A stretch of 64,000 nt of DNA from Saprospiraceae bacterium (GTDB lineage: Bacteria > Bacteroidota > Bacteroidia > Chitinophagales > Saprospiraceae). A program made the translations under genes and the position numbers. Positions within the stretch are counted from its first letter, which is position 1, and the number at the start of each line of letters is the position of its first letter. Below are positions 30,929 through 40,602 of the stretch, one piece after another. The notes beneath the pieces are model-generated. The model searched no databases, was not told the DNA's origin, and saw nothing but the letters and a program-made list of their open reading frames with translations. The stretch is taken from contig JADJLN010000007.1 of assembly GCA_016710115.1 (NCBI GenBank), positions 62,001 through 126,000 on the forward strand, read 5' to 3'.

Positions 30929-32613
30929 TTAATCTTCAATCGCTACCTGAAGACGACTCCACTGGACCTGATCCTGCAGTTGGTACCCTTCCAGTCGGTT
31001 ATGATAGAAGTACAGCAACTTGAAGCTCTGACTTCGAATCTGCTTTTCCGATCACGAAGCAACGGTTTTTCCGCGTGAAAGATGCCGATATTCTTTATTC
31101 CATCTTCCAGCAGCACGTCAATATCCTGGAGGATCATTTCAGACAATTTGATTTTCTCCTGGTTGCGCAATCGGATGAGTGCAGCCTGCAGTTCACGCCC
31201 ACCTACCAGAAGGCTGTCCCACACAAATGCATACTCTTCTTCAGGCAATTGGATGATCCCGAATATATCCATGTGAGGATATTCATTCCGAAGAATTTCG
31301 AACGCAAGAAACGCCACAAAATGGCTGCTCAAAACCACATTGTCAGCATAAAGACTGGAAACGATCCTTTCCGCAAGATGTTTGCTATACTGTGATTCAC
31401 GCTGTGCATCAGCTGTGATCTCCTCCCCCAGTCGGAAAAAATCCCGGACATTGATGGGTCTTTGCTGCTGATCATAACTCACTCCATTTTCATCCACTCG
31501 ATTCCCGAGAACATCCATCGGATGCGAGAAGGAGAACGTGATTTGAGAGGTGTTTTTGAACAGCTTCCAGATAAACTTGATGTTTTTTCGGATACTGTAT
31601 GAATCATCACGTGAACTGGTGATATATCTTTCCTTCCCTTCTTCACGTAAATATTGATGGATCAGACTGTTGGCCTCAAGTACAAAGTGGTAGGACACAT
31701 TGAGTGGCACGATATAGATCTTTTCTTCCTGTCCTTTTTGCAAAAGGGAACGTTGTGCTTCTACTGCTGTAGACAGCAAACCAATTTTCAGCCGCGGCTC
31801 GATCTGGCCGGATCTGGATCGAGTACCTCCTGGAAAGAACAGGCTGTTGACCCGACGCTCGATGGATAACCGGGAAAAGCTTTTTAATGTCTCGAGGTAA
31901 ATCAGGTTTTTTTTGCGTCTGTCCACCCTGTAGGCGCCTAATCTGTTCATAAAATAGGCGATGTATCCGGTGTTATACAAATTCAACCCAGCGCCATAGG
32001 AGAAGCTGGGCAAACCGAGGATCGCATCCAGCATATACCCGATGAGGATCGAATCCAGGTTGGAGGAATGGGTAGGCACAATGATGACGGTCCCTTTCTT
32101 CATCAGTTTCCTGAGCATTTCGTGCTCACCAACCACATTCAGCTGATCATGCAGCTTGTATCGATTGCCAAAGAGCGAACCGGCTGCCAGTGTATTGAGC
32201 AGCCGACTGAAAAAAAATGTCAGAAAACGACGTGCAAAGAGAAAGGTGTTGATCTGGAATGTACCGACAATTTCACGCGCATACCGGTGAACGACTTCCT
32301 GAAGGACATCGTATTCCGTTTCATGATTGTCATCCTCCCCGATATTGGCCATTCGTTTTCTCACCTTCGACCAGAATAATCGCTCATCGGGGGGATCCAC
32401 TTTCCAGGGTTTGTCCTTGATCCGTGCGCGTTCCATATACAGCGCACGATCGACAAGAGCTTTTACAGATTTTGTCTGGTTTGCGGTCAACTGATTGAAC
32501 ACAAAGGTTCGCATCTGTCGGATGAAATGATCCCGGTCCTGACTCAGTAAATACACCGGCCATTGTCGAATGTCTGGCTCGATTGGAGGATACTTGTGAT
32601 AATCTGACCGCAT
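30929..32613 (-). CDS. plsB: Glycerol-3-phosphate acyltransferase, PlsB-like; C-terminal frameshift
   Basis: Membrane-associated acyltransferase starting phospholipid synthesis. Acyltransferase motifs: I with catalytic His/Asp in THSSNLD, II GAYRVDRR, III FFPGGTRSRSG, IV IVPLNVSYHF. The corrected length of about 561 residues suits a PlsB-type enzyme, larger than PlsC. The uncorrected frame ends with an unrelated-looking tail; shifting by one base near 31027-31031 restores FKLLYFYHNRLEGYQLQ and a stop at 30929 that abuts the exonuclease start. ATG 32613 lies one base after the engB stop; the longer TTG start at 32643 is less likely. Confidence 0.85.
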
Positions 32614-32614
32614 A

Positions 32615-33204
32615 CTACTGATCGCTGGAAAGAGAAGCTGCAATATAGGTCAAAACCGCCTCTCTCCCCTCTCCTACCTCTGCTGAGGTCATGAATGAAG
32701 GAGGTACTACATTCCAGGATTGCAGGATGGATTTTTCATATTCCTCTCGGCTTTGTTCGATTTCCTGGACTTCAACTTATCCGCTTTGGTATACAGCAAG
32801 GAAACAGGGATTCCTTGATCTCCTAACCAGTACAGCATGTCCATGTCCAGCTTCTGGGGTTTTACCCGCACATCCAGAAGCTGAAAAACAAGAAAAAGGG
32901 CTTCCCGCTCACGCAGATAAGACCGGATCATGGTCATTAGTGAGTTTCGATGTTTTTTTGACAATCGCGCATACCCATATCCCGGCAGGTCGACAATCCG
33001 GTATTGATTATCCACTTGAAACAGATTGATCATTTGCGTCTTGCCTGGCATGGAGGATGTATGTGCCAGATTCTTTTGCCCGACCAGCATATTGATCAGT
33101 GAAGACTTGCCCACATTTGATCGACCGATGAACACAAATTCGGGCAAATCATTCTGTGGCATTTTATCCACCGATGGATAGCTCCCAATAAACGTACATT
33201 CCAT
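32615..33204 (-). CDS. engB: Ribosome-biogenesis GTPase EngB (YsxC); C-terminal frameshift
   Basis: TrmE-Era-EngA-EngB family GTPase needed for assembly of the large ribosomal subunit. G1 FIGRSNVGKSSLINML, G2 region TSSMPGKTQMINLF, G3 VDLPGYGYA and G4 YTKADKLK are present. The uncorrected frame runs into a short unrelated tail. A one-base loss near 32765-32770 explains this: the other frame continues EIEQSREEYEKSILQSW and ends with VMTSAEVGEGR-like sequence (MTSAEVGEGREAVL, the G5 region) at stop 32615. Corrected length of 196 residues is exactly typical. plsB starts one base later. Confidence 0.93.
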
Positions 33205-33300
33205 AGTCAGTCGTTTCCCCTAGTGGTCAATTCTGCTTTCCTCTCAGGCAACAGGAGCTACAAATCCCTACCTGTTCACACCGGCTCAATGAGTGATTTG

Positions 33301-33328
33301 AACCCAAGATAGGTACGTATCTTGGGTT
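33301..33328. repeat. Perfect inverted repeat upstream of a barrel-protein gene
   Basis: AACCCAAGATA (33301-33311) and TATCTTGGGTT (33318-33328) form an 11-bp perfect palindrome with a six-base centre. No T run follows on either strand, so it is not a typical terminator. It lies in the engB/barrel divergent spacer, 78 bases before ATG 33407, and could be an operator. Confidence 0.6.
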
Positions 33329-33406
33329 AAGGTTGTCTTATTTCCGTGTAACTTCTGATACTCGAATCCCGTATCGACGTTTTCCGGGTATACCAAAGTG
33401 CTAACC

Positions 33407-34039
33407 ATGCGACATCTTTTTTCACTTCTTCCGATCCTGATCCTCTTTTTTCCAGCAAGGGGTTTCGGTCAGTTAAAGGCAGCAATCAAGGTCGGCTTCA
33501 ATTCGACGCAGATAACGAATTCAAAACAAATCCAATTCCAGGATCCTCAATCCATCGAGGAATTTACATTCCAGATCAAAGAAGCGAAATACGGGTTCCA
33601 TCTCGGGGCTTACCTGAAGGGGTATATCGGTAAGTTCTTTATCCAACCTGAATTCCTGCTCAATTCAAATACCACCACATACGACTTTTCGACATCGCTC
33701 ACAGACCATGTTTTGTCCGAGTCCTATCAATATCTGGACATCCCATTCATGTTGGGTGTCGATATGGGGATACTCAATATCCAGGCCGGCCCGGTCGGGC
33801 ATGTCTTCATCAACAGCTCATCTGAATTGAACAGTTTTGACGGAATCCAATCCAAATGGGAAGACTTGTCCTGGGGCTGGCAGGCAGGCATCGGGTTTGA
33901 CATCTGGAAATTCAATCTGGATCTTCGCTATGAAGGGAATCTGTATCGGTATGGTGATCATCTGAGCTTTTTTGGCCAGAAATACACGCTCAGCAATCAA
34001 CCCAGTCGGATCATCACTTCCCTTGGTTTCGTTTTCTGA
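33407..34039 (+). CDS. Outer-membrane beta-barrel protein, PorT/OMP_b-brl family
   Basis: A signal peptide (MRHLFSLLPILILFF ... ARGFGQ) precedes about 190 residues of alternating beta strands: GFNSTQ, YGFHLGAYLKGYIGKFFIQPEFLLN, FMLGVDMGILNIQAGPVGHVFI. The end RIITSLGFVF has the terminal Phe typical of barrels inserted by BamA. It resembles the small PorT-like barrels abundant in this phylum, but no specific role is shown. The GTG at 33398 is a possible alternative start. A perfect palindrome lies upstream. Confidence 0.78.
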   Translation: MRHLFSLLPILILFFPARGFGQLKAAIKVGFNSTQITNSKQIQFQDPQSIEEFTFQIKEAKYGFHLGAYLKGYIGKFFIQPEFLLNSNTTTYDFSTSLTDHVLSESYQYLDIPFMLGVDMGILNIQAGPVGHVFINSSSELNSFDGIQSKWEDLSWGWQAGIGFDIWKFNLDLRYEGNLYRYGDHLSFFGQKYTLSNQPSRIITSLGFVF

Positions 34040-34077
34040 AATATCGTCAGGCAAGCGACGCCAAACCTTCTTTCACC

Positions 34078-35118
34078 TTAATAAATGACGCTGACCCTGG
34101 GGCTTTTGTCATCTTCAATTTCACCAATCAGGCATAAGAGTTGATGTTTGCTAGCTGCAAGATCTTCCATCATCTGACCAGATTCCGGATCAGTGACGAC
34201 CAATAATCCGCCACTGGTTTGAGGATCCGAAAGTATTTGCCAGATTTCCTTAGGTAGTGCATTCACTTCTGAACTGGCACTGGCCCAATTTCGAGCTGTT
34301 GCTGCCGGTACACATTGCATCAACATATAAAAGTTCAGTGCATCTTTATCCAGAACTGGCACATCTGGAAATCGAATAGATGCGCTGACCTGGCTGGCCT
34401 TGCATATCTCCAGCAGATGGCCTAACAACCCGAAACCTGTCACATCCGTCATGGCATGGACCCATGTTTTCTCACCCAACTCAGCCCCAATCCTGTTCAG
34501 GGAAACCATGGTGTCCCGTGCCTTGTCCATATCTCCTTCCCGTATTCGGTCCAGTTTACTGGCAGTTGCATAGATCCCGACACCAAGCGGTTTTGACAGA
34601 TAAATCCTGTCTCCAGGCTTAGCTCCCTTGTTTTCCTTGATGTTTGCGATGGCAATACGGCCGTTCACGGATAAACCAAAAAACGGCTCGACAGAATCAA
34701 TGCTGTGACCTCCAGCCAGCACGATCCCGGCCTCCTGGCAAACCGCATGGGCCCCATCAAGCACCCGGGAAGCCAATTCAGGGCCCAATTGCTGTACTGG
34801 CCATCCCAGGATGGCAATAGCGAGATTTGGCCTACCACCCATGGCGTAGACATCACTGATCGCATTTGCTGCTGCAATACGACCAAAGTCATATGGATCA
34901 TCGACAATGGGCATAAAAAAATCCGTTGTGCTGATCATCGCTGTTCCATCTCCGAGATCCAGGACCGCCGCATCGTCGCGGTGTTCATTGCCAATCAGAA
35001 GTCGGGGATCAGACACCAGCCTGGTAGAACCGGAGAGAATCTGGTCAAGAACCCCCGGATCTATTTTGCAGCCGCATCCGGAACCGTGGCTGTATAATGT
35101 CAATCGTTGGTGGTCCAT
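34078..35118 (-). CDS. selD: Selenide, water dikinase
   Basis: Makes selenophosphate, the selenium donor, from selenide and ATP. The 346-residue protein has the active-site loop HGSGCGCKIDP with Cys at the position that is Sec in some homologues, the metal Asp in NEHRDDAAV, and AGGHSIDS and MTDVTGFGLLGHLLE. Its start overlaps the end of mnmH by 19 bases, so the two form an operon for tRNA selenation. No selA, selB or selC is present in the window, so nothing here indicates selenocysteine use. Confidence 0.95.
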   Translation of the reverse strand: MDHQRLTLYSHGSGCGCKIDPGVLDQILSGSTRLVSDPRLLIGNEHRDDAAVLDLGDGTAMISTTDFFMPIVDDPYDFGRIAAANAISDVYAMGGRPNLAIAILGWPVQQLGPELASRVLDGAHAVCQEAGIVLAGGHSIDSVEPFFGLSVNGRIAIANIKENKGAKPGDRIYLSKPLGVGIYATASKLDRIREGDMDKARDTMVSLNRIGAELGEKTWVHAMTDVTGFGLLGHLLEICKASQVSASIRFPDVPVLDKDALNFYMLMQCVPAATARNWASASSEVNALPKEIWQILSDPQTSGGLLVVTDPESGQMMEDLAASKHQLLCLIGEIEDDKSPRVSVIY

Positions 35119-36150
35119 ACATCGTTGTTTTCTTCTGCCAGATGGATCAGTTGGTTCACAATCCGGGAGATATCGAGTTCTTCAATGGGAATTGAAAGCA
35201 CCGCACCATAGGTCTGATGGGCGAGGTGATAGTCGTATGTTCGATCATAGTATTGCAGAGCCAATCGAGCTGCGCTGCCCAGGTCATCCTGTCCAGATGT
35301 TCCAATGCGGCTTTGACAAATTGAGGCCCCATCCGTTTTGAGATCCGGCGAAAGCATCTTTCAACCCATCAATATCCTGAGTGCCGTATTGGGTCAGGAT
35401 CTCTTTTATCCGTACATCTTCACTGACATCAAGGTAAAGCACAGGTGCATTGGTCAAATGATGCCAGAATGGCTGTGGAAGCGTACGTTTACCCAGATGC
35501 CTGCTTTCATCTTCTACCCAGATAAGTCGATTGGTGTCCATATGTAGCAATGCTTCGCCAATCCGATTTTCAAAAAATTCATTGCTGGGCTGCACATTCA
35601 GGCCCAGATGGCCGAATGCCGACCCGCGGTGATGCGCCATATCTTCCAGATCAATCACCTGCTCACCAGCTGCTTCCAATCCTCGCAGTATTCGAGTTTT
35701 CCCAGATCCCGTCCGACCACCCAGTCGAATCAACCTGTAAGACGATGAATACGCATTGATGAACTGCCGTCTCGCGGCCTTATATCCCCCTTTTAACAAG
35801 GTGACCTTGAAACCGGCATTCTCCAGCAGCCAGGCCATACTTTCACTGCGTTTCCCTCCTCGCCAGCAATAGATACCGATCTGCTTGTCGGGAGCGATTG
35901 TTGTTGCCTTCTGCACAAAATCTGCCATTTTCGGGCCTGCAATTTCAAGTCCTTTTACCATTGCTGCAGACTGAGACACCTGTTTGTAGAGGTATCCCAC
36001 TTCATGGCGCTCTTCGTCAGAAAACAATGGCAAGGATATGGCCTTCGGAATATGCGAATGGGCGAATTCTCCTGGGGACCTGACATCCAGCACAGGCTTC
36101 CCGAGTCTTGTCATTTGCAAGAATTCCTTCGCTTCCACTATTTCCGGCAT
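35100..36150 (-). CDS. mnmH: tRNA 2-selenouridine synthase, two frameshifts
   Basis: Replaces sulfur by selenium in wobble 2-thiouridine of tRNA, using selenophosphate from SelD. The N-terminal rhodanese domain has LDVRSPGEFAHSHIP and the active Cys in IYCWRGGKRSESMAWLL; the following P-loop domain has GGRTGSGKT. The C-terminal part is broken twice: near 35338-35345 (ISKRMGPQFVKAALEHLD resumes in another frame) and near 35270-35285 (ARLALQYYDRTYDYHL, the family's YYDxxY signature, in a third). The corrected length of about 350 residues is normal. It belongs to one operon with selD. mnmD (20.1 kb) acts on the same nucleotide. Confidence 0.92.
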
Positions 36151-36155
36151 GGTGA

Positions 36156-36163
36156 CAAAGGTA
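36156..36163 (-). promoter_or_regulatory. -7 promoter element for mnmH-selD
   Basis: TACCTTTG on the minus strand, an exact TAnnTTTG match, ends five bases before the mnmH ATG at 36150, so the transcript would be leaderless or nearly so. Confidence 0.5.
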
Positions 36164-36220
36164 ATTCAAGCGAACGGGGAGATACTGAACAAACCAGAGC
36201 TTCTTTGCATTTTTACATCC

Positions 36221-37834
36221 ATGCCACAACAAAATCCTACCTCCACGCGCACTTTTCCGATAGCCGCCCTGGATCTGTTTTCAACATTTGATCAACGTTT
36301 CTGCGCTGGAGACCCCGATCTGGCCCCCTTCCTGTCCTTCCCTGCTGATAAAGAATCGTTCCTTCTGGCCGCCCGACAAAAATCAGCCCACTATACGAAC
36401 CGCCCTTCTCTGTCCAGGCTGATCGAGTCCCAATATGGTAATGTACCAGTCAACCCGGCTTTGAAAGCGAACCTGGACGGACTTTCAACTGGCAATGCAC
36501 TTTCCATTACGACGGCTCATCAGCCGTTGTTGTTTGGCGGGGCGCTGTATTTTGTCTACAAGGCATTGACAACGATTTCCCTGGCTCGGGCAGCGTCACA
36601 ATGGCTGGACGGCCAGATCGTTGTTCCTGTTTTTGTTTTGGGAACAGAGGATCACGATTATGAAGAAGTTCGTCATGCCCGATTGTTCTCGGAACGGCTG
36701 ACTTGGGAATCCGGCCAGGATGGTGGTCCGGTAGGCCGGATGCCGATCGGTAATATTTCTGAACTGATCGCCCAGGCGGAAGAGAAGTTCAGACCCTTAC
36801 CCTTTGGAAAAGAGGTCATCGAATTGCTGAGATCAAGCTATATCCCGGAGCGCACATTTGGTCAATCTACATTCCAGTTCCTCCATCAGTTGCTTGGACA
36901 GGAAGGATTGGTCATCCTCGATCTCGATTCCCAAACAGCCAAAGCCACATGTGCCGACCTGTTTGAAGCCGAATTTCTGCAATCCTTCAGTAAGCCAATT
37001 GTTGAGGCAACATTGGCTACTTTAGAGGCTGTCGGTTTTCATCAACAGGCACATGTTCGTGATATCAACTTGTTCTATCTGAAGCAAACTTCCGAGGATC
37101 GAATTGAACGAGTCCACGAGGATCGCTATCAGACTATAGACCGACAACGGACCTGGTCCCGAGAAGCCCTGCTCAGGGAAGTGCATGCACATCCGGACCG
37201 GTTCAGTCCAAATGTAATCTTGCGCCCTCTTCTTCAGGAGACGATACTACCCAATATTGCGTTTGTCGGAGGTGGCGGTGAACTCGCCTATTGGGTCCAG
37301 CTGGGTGACCTGTTTACCTACCTGGGCGTCCCCTTCCCTATTCTTGTCAGAAGACATTCTGTCCAATTGATCGATGAAATCACCCAACAGAAACTCACCA
37401 AACTGGGAATGTCGTTAGACCGTCTGTTTCAGCCTCTGGAGACAGTCATTCAGGAGTATGTCCATGATCGAGCAGAAAGTAGTAGTGATCTGGCTTCCGA
37501 ACGGGCAAGCCTTGCAGATCTGATGCAACGCGTCCGGGAAAAGTGCGCACAGATCGAACCGACGCTGGAACGCAGTGCGGAATCCACTGAAGTCCAGATG
37601 GACAAACTGATGCAAAATCTGGAAGGAAAAATAACTCGAGGTCTCAAACATCTGCACGACACGGAGGTCCAGCAAATCAAAGGCATATTCGAACGGAATT
37701 TCCCGAATGGCAATTTACAGGAACGAACAGAAAATGTTCTACCCTGGATGGCTCGCTATGGGAAAGGTTGGATTGATGAATTGCTGGCAGCATTGAAGCC
37801 GCTGGATTCGAGCCTGGTATGCTATTCCTTTTAA
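36221..37834 (+). CDS. bshC: Bacillithiol biosynthesis cysteine-adding enzyme
   Basis: Adds cysteine to glucosaminyl-malate, the last step of bacillithiol synthesis. The 537-residue protein has the family features TTAHQPLLFGGALYFVYK near residue 90, VLGTEDHDYEEVRHA, and NIAFVGGGGELAYWVQL, followed by a C-terminal coiled coil (about 420-510) that mediates dimerisation. ATG 36221 (MPQQNPTSTRTFPI) is preferred over a longer frame that runs through the mnmH start. It diverges from mnmH and converges on accD. bshA and bshB are not in this window. Together with ytxJ this indicates a bacillithiol-based thiol system. Confidence 0.95.
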   Translation: MPQQNPTSTRTFPIAALDLFSTFDQRFCAGDPDLAPFLSFPADKESFLLAARQKSAHYTNRPSLSRLIESQYGNVPVNPALKANLDGLSTGNALSITTAHQPLLFGGALYFVYKALTTISLARAASQWLDGQIVVPVFVLGTEDHDYEEVRHARLFSERLTWESGQDGGPVGRMPIGNISELIAQAEEKFRPLPFGKEVIELLRSSYIPERTFGQSTFQFLHQLLGQEGLVILDLDSQTAKATCADLFEAEFLQSFSKPIVEATLATLEAVGFHQQAHVRDINLFYLKQTSEDRIERVHEDRYQTIDRQRTWSREALLREVHAHPDRFSPNVILRPLLQETILPNIAFVGGGGELAYWVQLGDLFTYLGVPFPILVRRHSVQLIDEITQQKLTKLGMSLDRLFQPLETVIQEYVHDRAESSSDLASERASLADLMQRVREKCAQIEPTLERSAESTEVQMDKLMQNLEGKITRGLKHLHDTEVQQIKGIFERNFPNGNLQERTENVLPWMARYGKGWIDELLAALKPLDSSLVCYSF

Positions 37835-37881
37835 ATTCGATTCAGGTGCCAGAATGCTGGCGTTTCGACCAATATTATTGG

Positions 37882-38733
37882 CTATGCAGCAGCATTCCCG
37901 AAAAGCAGGAGAAGATCAGAAAGCCTTTCTTTCAACTCTTTCCGATGGACGATGAAATCCATGAAACCGTGTTCCATCAAAAATTCTGAATTCTGAAATC
38001 CATCTGGAAGGTCCTGCTTGATTGTCTCTCGAATGACGCGAGGTCCTGCAAATCCGATCAACGCACCGGGCTCAGCCATATTGATGTCGCCCAACATGGC
38101 AAATGAAGCAGTTACACCTCCCGTGGTTGGATCTGTCATCAATGAAAAGTAAGGAAGTTTAGCAGCTGCCAGTTGAGAAAGCTTGGCCGATGTTTTGGCC
38201 ATTTGCATCAATGAAAATGCAGATTCCATCATTCGAGCACCGCCCGATTTGGAGATGATGAGAAGTGGAATTTGGTTGGCGATGCAATGATCAACCGACT
38301 TTGCGATCTTTTCTCCGACAACTGCACCCATGGATCCACCGATAAAGCGGAAATCCATAGCTGCGATGACCAATGGTCGTTTATTGATCTTTCCCTCAGC
38401 CACTGACATGGCTTCTTTCAAGCCAGTCTTGAGAACGGCATCCTCCAGGCGTTCAGTATAGGGTTTCATATCGACAAATTCCAGTGTATCCACTGCGGTC
38501 AGATTGTCGAACAGAACTTCATATTTACCATCGAACAGCAAATCATAATAATCATAGGAACCGATCCGGGTGTGGGCATCACAATGAGGACAGAGAAAGA
38601 CGTTTTCTTTCATCTCCTTCATGGTCGATGCTTCCTTACATACGTCGCACTTGTACCAGACACCGTCAGGTGCCTCTTTCTTGTGCTTTGTTGCGGTGGT
38701 GATTCCCTCCTTCAACCGTTTAAACCATCCCAT
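37882..38733 (-). CDS. accD: Acetyl-CoA carboxylase carboxyltransferase subunit beta
   Basis: Carboxyltransferase half of the enzyme that makes malonyl-CoA for fatty acid synthesis. N-terminal zinc ribbon with CDVC and CPHC (residues 29-32 and 48-51), then the crotonase-like core with GGSMGAVVGEKI, KSGGARMMESAFSLMQM, TDPTTGGVTASFAMLGD and IGFAGPRVI. The length of 283 residues is standard. It stands alone; accA is elsewhere. Confidence 0.95.
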   Translation of the reverse strand: MGWFKRLKEGITTATKHKKEAPDGVWYKCDVCKEASTMKEMKENVFLCPHCDAHTRIGSYDYYDLLFDGKYEVLFDNLTAVDTLEFVDMKPYTERLEDAVLKTGLKEAMSVAEGKINKRPLVIAAMDFRFIGGSMGAVVGEKIAKSVDHCIANQIPLLIISKSGGARMMESAFSLMQMAKTSAKLSQLAAAKLPYFSLMTDPTTGGVTASFAMLGDINMAEPGALIGFAGPRVIRETIKQDLPDGFQNSEFLMEHGFMDFIVHRKELKERLSDLLLLFGNAAA

Positions 38734-38761
38734 ACAGTGGCCTGATTTTTAACTCTTAGAG

Positions 38762-38769
38762 CAAATTTA
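38762..38769 (-). promoter_or_regulatory. -7 promoter element for accD
   Basis: TAAATTTG on the minus strand, an exact TAnnTTTG match, lies 28 bases before the accD ATG. Confidence 0.45.
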
Positions 38770-38829
38770 CTAATTTTTGAAAGGAAGTTGGATTTCTCCA
38801 GTGCAAGATTCATGTGTAAAAACCAAGAA

Positions 38830-39417
38830 TCAAATCAACCCTGGTTCATCAACCTGTCCGAACAACTCCACCGCTTTCCTGTTGTAGGCTTTTGCAGCTT
38901 CCTGTGCTGTGGCGAACATCCCAAGATGAATATTCTTCTGGTCCACTGTGATCACCGCCCGATATCTGTTATACTCCTTATAAACCCCTTTATAACCTGA
39001 ATTGCTATGCGATTTTCGCTGACGAGCGATGTCTTTCCTGGTGGTCCAAACCAGATTGCTCAACCGACAATCCAGCTTCTGTCCATTGCGAAAACGGACG
39101 ACTTCGTCCAGCTTCAAATTCCGGCCCCCTGATAAAAATCGTTCAGCAATATGGCGGTGGAGATAGATCGTAATCATCTTTCGTCTTCCCGAAGAATCGT
39201 ACGATAACTTCTGGAACACAGCTACTCCACTGGAGTGTTGTCTCAATCCTTCCAGGAATCCGAGCTCCTGGAGGTATCTGTCTGAACAGATATGTTCATA
39301 AACAGTGTCATCGATCAGACAATGATCCTCGCTATTCTTCAATTTGATCTTATACAGCACTGGTTTCCTTCCTCTGTGGGGCCAAATGTAAATGTTCTCG
39401 GCCATCTGCACCGACAT
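38830..39417 (-). CDS. AP2-domain protein with degenerate HNH-like region
   Basis: A 195-residue protein. The C-terminal third (GYKGVYKEYNRYRAVI, then HLGMFATAQEAAKAYNRKA) is an AP2/ERF-type DNA-binding domain, in bacteria usually attached to HNH homing endonucleases. The middle (LHRHIAERFL ... VRFRNGQKLDCRLSNLVW) aligns with the HNH_3 pattern, in which the core normally reads V-x-H-x-D-G ... N-N ... N-L-x-W. Here the core His and Asp positions carry Phe/Arg and Asn, so cleavage activity is doubtful and a DNA-binding role more likely. No intron or intein is near. ATG 39405 is an alternative start. It diverges from ribD. Confidence 0.78.
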   Translation of the reverse strand: MSVQMAENIYIWPHRGRKPVLYKIKLKNSEDHCLIDDTVYEHICSDRYLQELGFLEGLRQHSSGVAVFQKLSYDSSGRRKMITIYLHRHIAERFLSGGRNLKLDEVVRFRNGQKLDCRLSNLVWTTRKDIARQRKSHSNSGYKGVYKEYNRYRAVITVDQKNIHLGMFATAQEAAKAYNRKAVELFGQVDEPGLI

Positions 39418-39459
39418 AAAACACGATATTTGAACCCAACAGACTCGTATCTAGTGCCC

Positions 39460-40507
39460 ATGGATGATCGTTTTATGCTACGTGCACTTGAACTGGCCCG
39501 ACTGGCGGAGGGTGATACGTCCCCCAATCCGGGTGTGGGAGCTGTATTGGTGGCGGATGGGAGGATCATTGGAGAAGGATTTCACAGTGCTCACGGCCAA
39601 CCCCATGCAGAAGTGATGGCAATTCAGTCTGTACACCTGGATGATCACTATCTTATTCCTGCGTCGACGCTGTATGTCACTCTCGAACCATGTTGTATTC
39701 ATGGACGAACTCCACCCTGCACGGATCTGATTCTGTCAAGGCGAATACCAAAGGTCGTCATCAGTGCGATTGACCAAAGTCCTGGAGTCAATCGAAAAGG
39801 GATAGCCATACTGAAAGACAATGGAGTGACAGTTGTCCAGGGGATCAGAAAAGAAGAAGGAGAATATCTGGCACTCATGCGAAAATACATACGTTTCGCA
39901 AAACAGGCCATATGCCATTTTGAAGATGGCAAAAAGCAGGGACGGATTCATCGGCCGAGAAGACAGACAGGTCATTCTGAGCAATGCTGCATCCTGGCGA
40001 CTGGTCCATCGGTTGCGTTCCCGCGTGGATGCTATTCTTGTCGGCACCCGTACAGCCCTGATTGATGAACCCCGGTTGACCAACCGGCTTTTCTGGGGCA
40101 AAAACCCTTTACGGATCATCCCTGATTACCATTGTCGCCTGCATCCAGGCCTGGCCATCTTCGCAGGTCCTGCGCAAACCTGGATCATCCGGGGAAGAAA
40201 TGAACTGATCGAACCAGACTGGTCGGAAAATGTCACGGTTGTCACTCTGGAAAAAGAAGGTGGGATACAGGCAATTCTGACCAAGCTGGCTGCCGCTGGC
40301 AAAACCAGCCTGCTTGTTGAAGGAGGGGCAACTATGGTGAATACCTTTTTGCAAGAAGATCTTTGGGATGAAGCGATCATCTCAACAACCGATCAGTATC
40401 TCGGAACGGGTATTCCGGCACCAACGGGGTTTATTGATCCGGAGGACCATTTTATTTTGCATACGGATGAATTCCATTGGTTCAGACATCCACGCTATAA
40501 AACCTAA
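39460..40507 (+). CDS. ribD: Riboflavin biosynthesis deaminase/reductase, one frameshift
   Basis: Bifunctional enzyme performing the deamination and side-chain reduction of the pyrimidine made by GTP cyclohydrolase II. The N-terminal deaminase has the zinc site HAEVMAI and PCCIHGRTPPC; the C-terminal reductase has RPYAILKMAKSRDGFIG and LLVEGGATMVNTFL. The frame shifts at an A run (39900-39903), consistent with one extra A: removing it gives RFANRPYAILKMA. The corrected protein is about 348 residues, normal. No other riboflavin gene is adjacent, although a ribA copy lies at 55.2 kb. Confidence 0.93.
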
Positions 40508-40589
40508 GGCACTCATTCCGAATCGTTAATCTTTTATTAAAGGCCCTGGCTGTATGGAAAGACCATTTGGTACAGAAGTTATTCCATTG

Positions 40590-40597
40590 TTACTTTG
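40590..40597 (+). promoter_or_regulatory. Possible -7 element before the thioredoxin-fold gene
   Basis: TTACTTTG, one mismatch to TAnnTTTG, ends five bases before ATG 40603; another near-leaderless arrangement. Confidence 0.3.
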
Positions 40598-40602
40598 CTC
40601 CA

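Noticed and set aside
37850..37868. Short GCCAG/CTGGC hairpin between bshC and accD
   Set aside because: Only five pairs and no U-run, too weak to call a terminator.
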